Shown one piece after another: positions 7,840 to 15,966 of a stretch of DNA of 64,000 nt. The notes under the pieces were generated by a model, which searched no databases, was not told where the DNA came from, and saw only the letters and a list, made by a program, of their open reading frames with translations. The DNA is taken from the NCBI GenBank assembly GCA_012103325.1, contig WLWY01000007.1, positions 186,001 to 250,000 of the forward strand, written 5' to 3'. The DNA is from Alphaproteobacteria bacterium (GTDB lineage: Bacteria; Pseudomonadota; Alphaproteobacteria; UBA8366; GCA-2717185). The translations under genes were made by a program, and so were the position numbers. Within the stretch, counting starts at the first letter, position 1, and each line of letters opens with the position of its first letter.

Positions 7840-8751
7840 ATGGATTATTTACCCAGCACCCCCGCCTTGCGGACCTTCGAAGCGGCAGCGCGGCTGCTCA
7901 ATTTTACGCGCGCGGCGGAGGAGCTGAGCCTTACGCAAGGCGCGGTCAGCCACCAGATGCGTGAACTGGAAGCCCTGCTTGGCGTACGCTTGTTCGAGCG
8001 AAAGGCGCGCGGGCTCCTGCTGACCGAGGCGGGACGGACCTATCTGCCCTATGCGCGGGAGGCGCTGGAACGGCTGCGGGCCGGCGCCGAGTCGTTGCGG
8101 CGCGACCGCCGGGACCGCGTTCTCACCGTGACCATGTCGCCCAATTTCGCCAACAAATGGCTGGTCCCGAGACTCGGTGATTTCGCCGATGCCCATTCGG
8201 AAATAGACCTGCGGATCAGCGCGTCGCGCCAGCATGTCGATTTCGCCACTGACGATATCGATCTCGGCATCCGGCACGGCACAGGCGACTGGCCACACCT
8301 GCATGTCACACGGCTGTGCCCCGAATGGTACTTCCCGGTGTGCAGCCCTGCATTCGCCGCGGAGGCTTCCATCACGACGCCCTTCGACCTGGCGCATTGC
8401 CGCTTGTTGCACGACCAGGAGCGCACGCGCTGGCGCGAATGGTTCGCGGCGTTCGGCGTTGATGAGGCGGCAACCCGGCAAGGCCCGATCTTCTCGGACA
8501 CCAGCCTGGCAATCGACGCCGCGGTGGCGGGGCAGGGCGTTGCCTTGGCGAGAAGCGCGCTGGCGACTCTCGACCTGAAAGCAGAACGTCTTATCCGCCC
8601 GGTTACGGCTTCCGTTCCCGCCCCGATCGCCTATTGGATCGTGTGTCCGAAAGGCACTGCCGAGCAGCCTTCAATCGAGGCTTTCCGGGCCTGGTTGCAA
8701 TCGGAAGCGGAACGGGATCAGGAGGTCGCGCTTCCAATCGGTGAAACCTGA
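7840..8751 (+). CDS. LysR-family transcriptional regulator (GcvA-like)
   Basis: A 303-residue regulator. Residues 6-65 form the LysR winged helix-turn-helix (FEAAARLLNFTRAAEELSL, then TQGAVSHQMRELEALLG), followed by the linker helix and a two-lobed effector domain. The start MDYLPSTPALRTFEAAARLL and the later IDLGIRHGTGDWP segment are typical of the GcvA/AmpR-like subgroup. It diverges from chrBA with 105 bp between starts, so it may regulate that operon, though chrBA is more often controlled by ChrB-type or other factors. Its 3' end overlaps the convergent desaturase gene by 34 bp. Confidence 0.9.
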   Translation: MDYLPSTPALRTFEAAARLLNFTRAAEELSLTQGAVSHQMRELEALLGVRLFERKARGLLLTEAGRTYLPYAREALERLRAGAESLRRDRRDRVLTVTMSPNFANKWLVPRLGDFADAHSEIDLRISASRQHVDFATDDIDLGIRHGTGDWPHLHVTRLCPEWYFPVCSPAFAAEASITTPFDLAHCRLLHDQERTRWREWFAAFGVDEAATRQGPIFSDTSLAIDAAVAGQGVALARSALATLDLKAERLIRPVTASVPAPIAYWIVCPKGTAEQPSIEAFRAWLQSEAERDQEVALPIGET

Positions 8752-9740
8752 GGAGCGCTCGGGCGTGGCGCGACAACGAGACGAGCTGTGGTGAACACAT
8801 TTCGGACTTCCGCATGCTCCAGCAGTCCGTGCCGTTTCATTTCTGCGTGGCAGGCCGGCAGATTGTAATGCGGGATCGACGGATAGAGATGATGCTCCAC
8901 GTGATAATTGACGTGGTGCGGGAACATCCACCAGCGCAGCCACGCGGGTGCGATGTTGGTCCGTGCGGCGGTCAGCGGCGATGACATATCGGTTACAGCG
9001 CCGTGCTCGCAAATTGCCCGGAAGCGCAACAGCGCCTGCAATACCGTAACCAGTGGCAGGATCCAGAGGACCAGGTATTCGACGCCGTACCCCAATGAAA
9101 AGGCGACGATGGGGGCTGCGATATGGAAGGCAGCGACAAACCAGCGATCCTGTCGGGCGGCCTTGCGGAGCGCTAGTGAAGTGTCGTCCAGGGGGCGGTT
9201 TGCGCCGTCTGCATCGTCGTTGATCGCCGGCGCGCCGAAAAAGTACGAATAGGTCTTGTAGGCGGTGAGGCCGGCTAAGTCCTTCGCCAGCTTCCTGACG
9301 AGATAGGCGCCCCCGCGTGGGTAGCCGCCATGCAGCGGCGTGTCCGGGTCGCGGTCCTCATAGAGATGGTTGTGGTGCAGACGGTGCAGGACGCGGTAAG
9401 TGCACATCGAGATGCCGACGATCGTCGCAAAGGCGCGGCCTATCACATCGTTCAACGCGCGATTCTCGAACATCCGGTAATGCGCAGCATCATGCGCCAG
9501 CACGAAACACGCCTGTTGCCGACCGGCGATGACGATGATCGCGGGGATCACGACCCAGGGCGTCCACCATATGATCGAAGCGGATATCGCGGCGGCGATG
9601 ATCGCCAGCGTTTCGAGAGCCGCATACGAGGATTTGACAGGATTGATTGCGGTGAGGCGCTTGACGGTCTCCGGCGGCAGGCGCGTCGCGCGTCGCTCAT
9701 CGTCCCTGAACTCCGTGCCTGTCTTTGCATGTTCGTTCAT
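8718..9740 (-). CDS. membrane fatty-acid desaturase/hydroxylase family protein
   Basis: A 340-residue membrane di-iron enzyme. Three histidine boxes are visible: HDAAH (83-87), HRLHH (119-123) and, near the C-terminus, HVEHH preceded by HHVNYH. Hydrophobic pairs lie at about 43-72 and in the middle (FHIAAPIVAFSLGYG onward). Such enzymes insert double bonds or hydroxyls in acyl lipids or carotenoids using O2 and electrons from ferredoxin or cytochrome b5. GAGAAG upstream favours the ATG at 9740 over the one at 9776. Exact substrate cannot be told. Confidence 0.88.
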   Translation of the reverse strand: MNEHAKTGTEFRDDERRATRLPPETVKRLTAINPVKSSYAALETLAIIAAAISASIIWWTPWVVIPAIIVIAGRQQACFVLAHDAAHYRMFENRALNDVIGRAFATIVGISMCTYRVLHRLHHNHLYEDRDPDTPLHGGYPRGGAYLVRKLAKDLAGLTAYKTYSYFFGAPAINDDADGANRPLDDTSLALRKAARQDRWFVAAFHIAAPIVAFSLGYGVEYLVLWILPLVTVLQALLRFRAICEHGAVTDMSSPLTAARTNIAPAWLRWWMFPHHVNYHVEHHLYPSIPHYNLPACHAEMKRHGLLEHAEVRNVFTTARLVVAPRPSAPQVSPIGSATS

Positions 9741-9804
9741 AGCGGCAAGCTTCTCAGATTGGCGTGCGTCGTGCAATTGCGCCGTTGCAGGCCCCCCATC
9801 CTAG

Positions 9805-9872
9805 CCTTCCCCCGCAAGGGGGAAGGGACAAATCAGACACGCCGCTTACTATTCCCCCCTTCGATGGGGGAG
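9805..9872. repeat. REP-like palindromic repeat pair
   Basis: A 9-bp perfect hairpin CCTTCCCCC/GGGGGAAGG with a GCAA loop (9805-9826) is followed by a second C/G-run hairpin (TCCCCC 9854-9859, GGGGGA 9867-9872). The layout resembles short intergenic palindromic elements dispersed in many proteobacterial genomes. It fills the gap between the desaturase 5' end and the GST 3' end. Confidence 0.6.
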
Positions 9873-9931
9873 GGTTAGGGTCGGGGTGGACGGCGGCCAT
9901 CATTGCCTGGTTTGTCGCGTCTCGTCTCTAG

Positions 9932-10549
9932 CTACGGCGCGACGCTGGAGAAGGCATCCATCGCTTCGCAGCGCGCCGAGAAGGCGGCGAGGGCAGGGAA
10001 TTTTTCCGCCAGTTCCAACTTTGGCCGCGCCATATTGGTGAAGGCGTAGGCGATTGCCCCGCTGACATCGGCCTGGCCAATCCGGTTGCCGCCGCCAAGC
10101 CAACCGTCATTGGCTTCCTTCGCGCAGTCGTTCAGGAAACCGAGGCCGCCGCAGGCCTGTTCCTCATTATGCTCGATCCAGGGACGGTGGATTTTTTCCT
10201 TCGGATGGAACCGGCCCTCATAGACCGCCCAGATCGCCTTATCCATCGTGCCGGTGGCAATCGCCGTCAGCTTCAACAAAGCCCGTCGTTCCGGGCCGTT
10301 TGCGGGCAATAACCGTTTTTCCGGGCCGGCCATATCGTCGAGCGTGTCGAGGATTGCATAACTTTCCAGCAGGGACTCGCCGTCATCGAGTACCAAGGTG
10401 GGAATCCGGACCAGAGGATTGTATTTCCGCACCGCGTCCTGTTCGTCGAATACGGGGATCGGATCGTGCTCGTATGCCATCCCCATCAGGTTCAGGCTTA
10501 CGGCAACACGGCGGACGTACGGCGAACGGTAGGCACCAATCAGTTTCAT
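9932..10549 (-). CDS. glutathione S-transferase family protein
   Basis: A 205-residue cytoplasmic protein with an N-terminal thioredoxin-like domain (MKLIGAYRSPYVRRVAVSLN; cis-Pro in VRIPTLVLDDG followed by the GSH-binding E/S of LLES) and an all-helical C-terminal domain. Such enzymes conjugate or transfer glutathione. The ATG at 10549 is preferred because GGAAAGAGAAG lies just upstream; an in-frame codon at 10606 has no such site. It is divergent from another GST gene, with 117 bp between starts, so both may be controlled together. Confidence 0.88.
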   Translation of the reverse strand: MKLIGAYRSPYVRRVAVSLNLMGMAYEHDPIPVFDEQDAVRKYNPLVRIPTLVLDDGESLLESYAILDTLDDMAGPEKRLLPANGPERRALLKLTAIATGTMDKAIWAVYEGRFHPKEKIHRPWIEHNEEQACGGLGFLNDCAKEANDGWLGGGNRIGQADVSGAIAYAFTNMARPKLELAEKFPALAAFSARCEAMDAFSSVAP

Positions 10550-10666
10550 GTTCTTCTCTTTCCCTAAAGCATATGTGTGATTGCGCGTAGAGTGACATGG
10601 CGGCAAATGGCGCGAAAGCCCAAATCTCCGCTACACTCCGATCATGAATTGGTGAGGAGATCCGAC

Positions 10667-11338
10667 ATGCTGACGATATGGGGCCGCCCGACATCTGCCC
10701 GGACGCAGAAGGTGCTGTGGGCACTCGGCGAGATCGGTATCGAGTTCGAAATGATCCTGGCCAGCGGCACGATGGGGCCGGACGGTAGTGTCGACAAAGG
10801 CAACGCGCCCTACGGTATCGTCGACACGCTGGAATACCGTGCCATGAATCCCAACGGAACCGTTCCGACGGTCATGGACGGCGAGTTCACCCTGTGGGAA
10901 TCGAACAGCATCATCCAATATTTGGCGATGAAATACGCGCCGGATTCGATGTACGGCAGCGAAATCGAGACCTTTGCTTCGGCGAGCCGCTGGATGGATT
11001 GGGAAGGCAACGTGTTCCTGCCGCACCAGCATACGCTGGTGATGAATCTGGTCCGGTTGCCGCCGGAAGAACGGAACCCGGATGAGGTGGAAAGTGCGCG
11101 GCAAGCGCTGCTGACGCCCTTGCGGATCATCGACGATCAGCTGGCGCGCACGCCGTTCATTACCGGGGATCGCTTTACGATGGGCGACATTCCCATCGGC
11201 ATGCGCGTACATCGCTGGTTTCTCTTCGATCTCGAAACGCCGGATTTACCGCATATGCAGCGCTGGTACGACGTGATCAGGCAGCGCCCGGCGTTTCTCG
11301 AATATATTGCCGATCCGGCGTTGCATCTGTCCGGTTAG
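10667..11338 (+). CDS. glutathione S-transferase family protein
   Basis: A 223-residue GST. The N-terminal domain begins LTIWGRPTSARTQKVLWALG, with Ser/Thr in the catalytic region, then NPNGTVPTVMDG (cis-Pro) and LWESNSIIQYLA (the GSH gamma-glutamyl site E-S). The helical C-terminal domain ends in MQRWYDVIRQRPAFLEY. The start at 10667 follows GAGGAGATCCGAC. It diverges from the GST at 9932-10549. The two are distant paralogues, not a recent duplicate. Confidence 0.9.
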   Translation: MLTIWGRPTSARTQKVLWALGEIGIEFEMILASGTMGPDGSVDKGNAPYGIVDTLEYRAMNPNGTVPTVMDGEFTLWESNSIIQYLAMKYAPDSMYGSEIETFASASRWMDWEGNVFLPHQHTLVMNLVRLPPEERNPDEVESARQALLTPLRIIDDQLARTPFITGDRFTMGDIPIGMRVHRWFLFDLETPDLPHMQRWYDVIRQRPAFLEYIADPALHLSG

Positions 11339-11399
11339 CGGTTCGCTAACGACTTTTTGTTTGTGATAGGTTGTAAGGATGTTCACGAGGGAACGCGGT

Positions 11400-11675
11400 A
11401 TGCGCAGAGAAGCTAAAAATACCGAGCCGGTTTGGACGGCTATTCGCGACCGGCTTGAAGCGAAGCGGAAGGAAACCTTCGAAGCGCTGCGCAATTACCC
11501 GCGCCAGGTCGCCGGATGCGATACGCACTACCAGCATCTTGCCGAACGGCGGGCGAAGATTTCCGGCGAATTGCGGCAGCTCGAGGCGCTGCGCCGCGAC
11601 AATCCGGCCGAGGGGATCGAGAAATTCCTCCGCGAGTCGGCCTTTATCGACGAAACGGTCGTGCCGGGACGGTAG
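11400..11675 (+). CDS. conserved small charged protein, function unknown
   Basis: A 91-residue protein, strongly charged and predicted mostly helical (RLEAKRKETFEALRNYP, then HLAERRAKISGELRQLEALR), with one Cys and no membrane segment. GAGGGAAC eight bases upstream supports the ATG at 11400 rather than an in-frame ATG at 11379. It precedes the MoxR operon by about 80 bp in the same direction but is probably separate. I do not recognise a family. Confidence 0.6.
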   Translation: MRREAKNTEPVWTAIRDRLEAKRKETFEALRNYPRQVAGCDTHYQHLAERRAKISGELRQLEALRRDNPAEGIEKFLRESAFIDETVVPGR

Positions 11676-11756
11676 CGTTCGAAACCATTTTGCCATCGCC
11701 GTTAAATCGACGACACTCGACATTGTGTTGCGACGATAAAGGACGGCGGCGAAAAG

Positions 11757-12770
11757 ATGCAGGGCGATGGGAATCAGGCAACGGTTGGAGTCCAGGGCGC
11801 CGAGCCGGACGCGATAGCTGACGTACAACGTTTCGCCACGGCCGTTCGCGAGGCCGTTCAGCGTGTGATTGTCGGTAAGTCGCAGGCGATCGATCTTGCG
11901 GTCTCGGCGCTGCTCGCGCGCGGCCACGTGCTGATTGAAGACGTGCCCGGGACCGGTAAGACGACCCTCTCGAAGGCTCTGGCGATGACCTTGCGCTGCG
12001 ACTTTGGCCGCGTACAATTCACGCCCGATCTCGTGCCGGCCGACGTGCTGGGTGTGAACCTGTTCGACATGAACAAGCGCGAATTTGAGTTCAGTCCGGG
12101 GCCGGTGTTCACGCAAATTCTTTTGGCGGACGAGATCAACCGGGCAACGCCCCGCACGCAGTCGGCGTTGTTGGAGGCGATGCAGGAGCGCCAGGTATCC
12201 ACGGATGGCACCACGCGATCGCTGCCGACTCCGTTCTTTGTGATCGCGACGCTTAATCCGGTCGAGTTGGAAGGCACCTTTCCGCTACCGGAAGCCCAGC
12301 TTGATCGTTTCCTGCTGCGTCTTGCGCTCGGTTATCCGGATATCGAGGAAGAGGCGGCAATGCTGGACCGCTTCCAGAGCGATCCCGGGCAGGCGAGAAT
12401 CGAGCCGGTTGCCGGGCCCGAGGACGTCGTGCGGCTGCAAGCCGCGGTGGACGGCGTGCAGGTCGATAGCGCGGTGCGCGACTATCTGCTGACAATCGTT
12501 GGGGCGACGCGAAGCGACAAGCGGTTGCGGCTTGGCGCGAGCCCTCGCGCAGCGTTGTCGCTACAGCGCGCCTGTCAGGCGCATGCGGCGATCGACGGCC
12601 GCGGCTACGTGATGCCGGATGACGTTAAGGCGCTGGCCGCGCCGGTGCTGATGCATCGGCTGATCGTCGAGTCCGGAGCGCGCCTGCGCGGTGTCAATGC
12701 GGCAACCGTTATCGCGGAAATTCTCGACCAGACGGCTGTGCCGATCGAAGGGGCCGGTGGGCCCACCTGA
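11757..12770 (+). CDS. MoxR-family AAA+ ATPase
   Basis: A 337-residue AAA+ ATPase with Walker A GTGKT (65-69) in EDVPGTGKTTLSKAL, Walker B LLADE (Asp125, Glu126), and the MoxR hallmark INRATPRTQSALLEAMQER. MoxR proteins act as chaperones that mature or activate partner protein complexes, usually with VWA or DUF58 proteins. It is the first gene of a three-gene operon; its stop overlaps the next start (TGATG at 12768-12772). The C-terminal lid domain (SPRAALSLQRACQAHAAIDG) is present, so the gene is intact. Confidence 0.95.
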   Translation: MQGDGNQATVGVQGAEPDAIADVQRFATAVREAVQRVIVGKSQAIDLAVSALLARGHVLIEDVPGTGKTTLSKALAMTLRCDFGRVQFTPDLVPADVLGVNLFDMNKREFEFSPGPVFTQILLADEINRATPRTQSALLEAMQERQVSTDGTTRSLPTPFFVIATLNPVELEGTFPLPEAQLDRFLLRLALGYPDIEEEAAMLDRFQSDPGQARIEPVAGPEDVVRLQAAVDGVQVDSAVRDYLLTIVGATRSDKRLRLGASPRAALSLQRACQAHAAIDGRGYVMPDDVKALAAPVLMHRLIVESGARLRGVNAATVIAEILDQTAVPIEGAGGPT

Positions 12771-14050
12771 TGGCGATCGGCGACGGGCAGATCGTCGAGA
12801 CCCGGCACGGCCGGTGGACGCGGTCCGGCTCGGTGGTTTCCGATCTGATCGTGGCTGTCATCTTTATCGTTGCGATTGTTGGGGCCGCGGCCGGCAAACT
12901 GTTCGTTGCGGCGCTTTGTGGTCTTGTCCTGGTGCTCGTGTTCGTGTCCCGGCTTTGGGCGCGCCTGGCGCTGGTCGATGTAGAGTACCGTTGTGTTGCC
13001 TCGAACGACCGGCTCATGGTCGGCGACGAATTCGATCTCGCCTTGACGGTGGAAAACCGCAAACCGCTTCCGCTTCCCTGGTTTAGCCTTACCGAATTCG
13101 TTCCGACCGGCCTGGCGCTCGCGGATGGGGGGCCGCCGCGCTTGAGCCAGTTCGGAATGACCGAGGTCAAGGAGGTAACCAGCCTTGGCCAATATGAACG
13201 CATTACGTTTCATCATCGCCTGAAGGCGCTGAGCCGAGGACATTACGCATTCGGGCCGTCGCGGATCATGAGTGGCGATATATTCGGATTCTATCAGGCG
13301 ACCGTCGAAGCGCTGCGGCGGCCGCCGGGGGTGGTTGTCTATCCCCGGACGGTGCCGCTGCCCGATTTCGTGCTGCCGGCGTCGCGGCCGATCGGGGACT
13401 CCTTAAGCCAGTTGCAGCGCGTCGACGATCCGACGCGGCCAAGCGGACTGCGCGAGTACCGGCCCGGCGATCCTGCCCGCCGGATCGACTGGAAGGCGAC
13501 CGCGCGCCGCGATGCGGTTTATGTCAGGACGTATGATCCGAGCGTTGCGCAACGGGTCGTGATCCTGGTGGAGTGCGATACCAGCGAGCTCGACCGCTGG
13601 AGCAATCGCCCCGAACTACTGGAAGCCGCAGTGTCAGGCGCCGCGTCGGTAGCGGTTCGATCGGTGGAGCTCGGCTGCTCGGTCGGAGTCGTGGTCAATT
13701 GCAACATCGCAGGCGGTATCGCGCCGCCGATGGTCGCGCCAGGCGCAGGGCCGGAGCAATTGACGACCATAATGACGACCCTGGCGGGGGCAACGTCGAT
13801 GACAGCTCGGCCGCTGGAGTCTGTCGCCGCTGAATATGGGGCGGAGGCGATTCCCTTCGGCGCGACGATTGTTTACGTCGCTGGGGTTTTTCGGTCCTCG
13901 GCCACCGACTTCGTTATCGATCTGGGGCGGCGCGGCCATCCGATCGTTGCTCTCTATGTCGGGGCGGATGACATGCCCGACATTCCCAATTTGCCGATTC
14001 AGGATTACCGCTCGGTGTTTACCGTGCACGAGGGCGCGGATGCCGACTAA
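12770..14050 (+). CDS. DUF58 domain protein
   Basis: A 426-residue membrane-anchored protein. Two adjacent hydrophobic segments lie at about 23-61, then a beta-rich region, then the DUF58 signature around residues 220-245 (LREYRPGDPARRIDWKATAR), followed by a VWA-like region (VVILVECDTSELDRW). DUF58 proteins are the usual partners of MoxR ATPases. Its ATG overlaps the MoxR stop and its end overlaps the following gene by 11 bp, so the three are translationally coupled. The biological target is unknown. Confidence 0.93.
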   Translation: MAIGDGQIVETRHGRWTRSGSVVSDLIVAVIFIVAIVGAAAGKLFVAALCGLVLVLVFVSRLWARLALVDVEYRCVASNDRLMVGDEFDLALTVENRKPLPLPWFSLTEFVPTGLALADGGPPRLSQFGMTEVKEVTSLGQYERITFHHRLKALSRGHYAFGPSRIMSGDIFGFYQATVEALRRPPGVVVYPRTVPLPDFVLPASRPIGDSLSQLQRVDDPTRPSGLREYRPGDPARRIDWKATARRDAVYVRTYDPSVAQRVVILVECDTSELDRWSNRPELLEAAVSGAASVAVRSVELGCSVGVVVNCNIAGGIAPPMVAPGAGPEQLTTIMTTLAGATSMTARPLESVAAEYGAEAIPFGATIVYVAGVFRSSATDFVIDLGRRGHPIVALYVGADDMPDIPNLPIQDYRSVFTVHEGADAD

Positions 14051-15416
14051 GCGCGACATGCTGGTGATCGCAGCAACCGTTATTGCCGACACGGTGTGGC
14101 TCTATCCAGTGTTGGGCATGGCTGGTTTCCTGCTTGATCAAGGCGGTTCGCCGTTGCCGCTTCTTATCGTGTTTTTGCTGATTGCCGTAAGCGTTGTTGT
14201 TACGCGGACGATCCCACGCGCAGCCCAGCAGCCGGCCGGGCCAGCCGTGGCGCAGGCACTGCTCGGCCTGGCGACGATTTACGTTTCAATGTCCGTTGTC
14301 GCCGCCGAAGGTTCAATCGATCTTCTGTGGGGGCCGCGCTTTATTGGTGGGGGATATCCAGGCAAGGTATTGGCCGGCTTGATTATCGGTACGGCGATGG
14401 CCGGTCTTCTTTGGTATCGCGGGGTCCGTATTGCCGTCGACACACACCCTCAGGCGCGCTTGCTGCTGACCTTCCGCACCGGCATCGTCGGGCTGGCTGT
14501 GACGATCCTGGCGGAACTGGCGTTCGATGCCGATTTCGCCGCGACGATCATGATCATTCCGTTCTTCGCGGTCAGTCTCGCGGGTTTGGCTTTTGCCCGT
14601 ATGGCGCCCACCGGTGCCTGGCCGCGTACGGTAGCCCTCGCGGTGGCTGCCGTGATCGGCGGCGGGTTCGCGATTGGCTTGATCGGCATACTGTTTGGCG
14701 GAGACGGTTTGCGGTTGTTGGTCGCCGTCTGGGGCCGCGTTCTCGATGGCGTTTCCTGGGTCATCACGGTCTTACTGGTGCCGGTCCTGGAAGTAATCTT
14801 CAGCTTCATCATTTGGCTGATTGGCGACAGCGTGCCGCGTAGCCGTGCCGACCGCGTTGTGACACCGCGGGAAAACGCATGGTGGGAGAATATCGAAACT
14901 GGCAGTGTATCGCCGTTTGTCGAATTTATCGCAGAGTTACTGAAATATCCGCTGCTCCTGGCCGCGATCTACCTGCTGTATCGCCTGCTCCTATGGGCCT
15001 ATCGCGCGCATGCGGCGCGCGTCCTGGCGGTCTCGGTCGTGGATCGAGAATCGATACGGGGCGAAGCCAATGCGGCTGCCGATTTGATCAATCTGGCACT
15101 TGGCCTTCTGCCGGATTGGATGCTGTCTGGGCAGGCTTCGGCGGGATTCCGTTATCCCAAAGACAGGCCTGGAATATCCGAGGTGTATGCGCTCTATTTC
15201 GCTATGTTGTCCGCTGCCGTGAAGCGCGGCTACGAGTTCATACCTTCGATGACGCCGCGAGAACGCCGGCCCGACCTCGAAGCTACCGTTCCCGGCGCGC
15301 CGGTTGCCCGGATTACCGACTGCTTCAACGCCGCCTGTTATGGCAACATCGCGGTCGATGGTCAAACGGTCGACCAGCTTCGTCAGGAACTCGAGGCCGC
15401 GTCCCAGGATCAGTAG
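14040..15416 (+). CDS. multi-pass membrane protein with C-terminal DUF4129-like domain
   Basis: A 458-residue protein starting at the ATG of MPTKRDMLVI, inside the end of the DUF58 gene; an in-frame open stretch continues upstream but overlaps DUF58 and is not its start. The N-terminal two thirds contain about eight to ten hydrophobic segments. The cytoplasmic C-terminus (EVYALYFAMLSAAVKRGYEF, MTPRERRPDLE, ITDCFNAACYGN) matches the DUF4129 pattern seen at the end of transglutaminase-like membrane proteins, but no transglutaminase Cys-His-Asp core is visible. It is the third gene of the MoxR operon. Confidence 0.75.
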   Translation: MPTKRDMLVIAATVIADTVWLYPVLGMAGFLLDQGGSPLPLLIVFLLIAVSVVVTRTIPRAAQQPAGPAVAQALLGLATIYVSMSVVAAEGSIDLLWGPRFIGGGYPGKVLAGLIIGTAMAGLLWYRGVRIAVDTHPQARLLLTFRTGIVGLAVTILAELAFDADFAATIMIIPFFAVSLAGLAFARMAPTGAWPRTVALAVAAVIGGGFAIGLIGILFGGDGLRLLVAVWGRVLDGVSWVITVLLVPVLEVIFSFIIWLIGDSVPRSRADRVVTPRENAWWENIETGSVSPFVEFIAELLKYPLLLAAIYLLYRLLLWAYRAHAARVLAVSVVDRESIRGEANAAADLINLALGLLPDWMLSGQASAGFRYPKDRPGISEVYALYFAMLSAAVKRGYEFIPSMTPRERRPDLEATVPGAPVARITDCFNAACYGNIAVDGQTVDQLRQELEAASQDQ

Positions 15417-15431
15417 TCTATTTATGCGTGC

Positions 15432-15953
15432 CTATTCCTGCGGATAGCGCCAGGGGCTTTCCGGCTGATCGGCGTCTTCGTCGATGGCCCATTGCGGAAT
15501 GGCGAAGCCGTCGACGACGTCGACAAAGACCATCTTGACCCGAGTCCCGATACCGACCCGTTTGACCATCTCCGGCGGCGCAAACTCACCGTCCGCGGTG
15601 ACAAGGTTCCCAGCGACGCGGATAGCTTCGTCGGCGCTAGGTTCACCCTTCTGTGTGTCGAGATCGGCCAGGATAATCATGTAAGGGACCTTGTCGTGGA
15701 ATGCCGGTTGGATCGGGTGATGGACTTCGGCATAGGAATGCACCGTGCCCTTGCCTTCGACCGAGACCCATTCCGACTCGCGGTCGCTGGTCCACGGGCA
15801 AGCGGTCGCCGGCGGGTAGCGCAGCAGGCCGCTTTGCTTGCCGCGTTGCAGGCGGAAATCCCGCGCTCCGCAATAGCGGAAGAAGTCCAGATTCTCGCCA
15901 TCGAGATCGTCGATGGTTAGCATCATGCCCATATAATCGCCTTGTACTGGCAT
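15432..15953 (-). CDS. DUF35 OB-fold protein, degenerate zinc ribbon (thiolase partner)
   Basis: A 173-residue protein of the family with an N-terminal rubredoxin-like zinc ribbon and C-terminal OB fold. The OB part is clear (GKGTVHSYAEVHHPIQPAF, PYMIILADLD, GTRVKMVFVDV). The usual Cys-x2-Cys...PP..CP.C ribbon is mostly lost: only YPPATACPW (Cys52) remains. DUF35 proteins bind thiolase-like partners and cover their active site. It lies 13 bp downstream of a thiolase gene on the same strand, so the two proteins very likely form a complex. Confidence 0.88.
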   Translation of the reverse strand: MPVQGDYMGMMLTIDDLDGENLDFFRYCGARDFRLQRGKQSGLLRYPPATACPWTSDRESEWVSVEGKGTVHSYAEVHHPIQPAFHDKVPYMIILADLDTQKGEPSADEAIRVAGNLVTADGEFAPPEMVKRVGIGTRVKMVFVDVVDGFAIPQWAIDEDADQPESPWRYPQE

Positions 15954-15966
15954 CGTTCTTCCTCCC

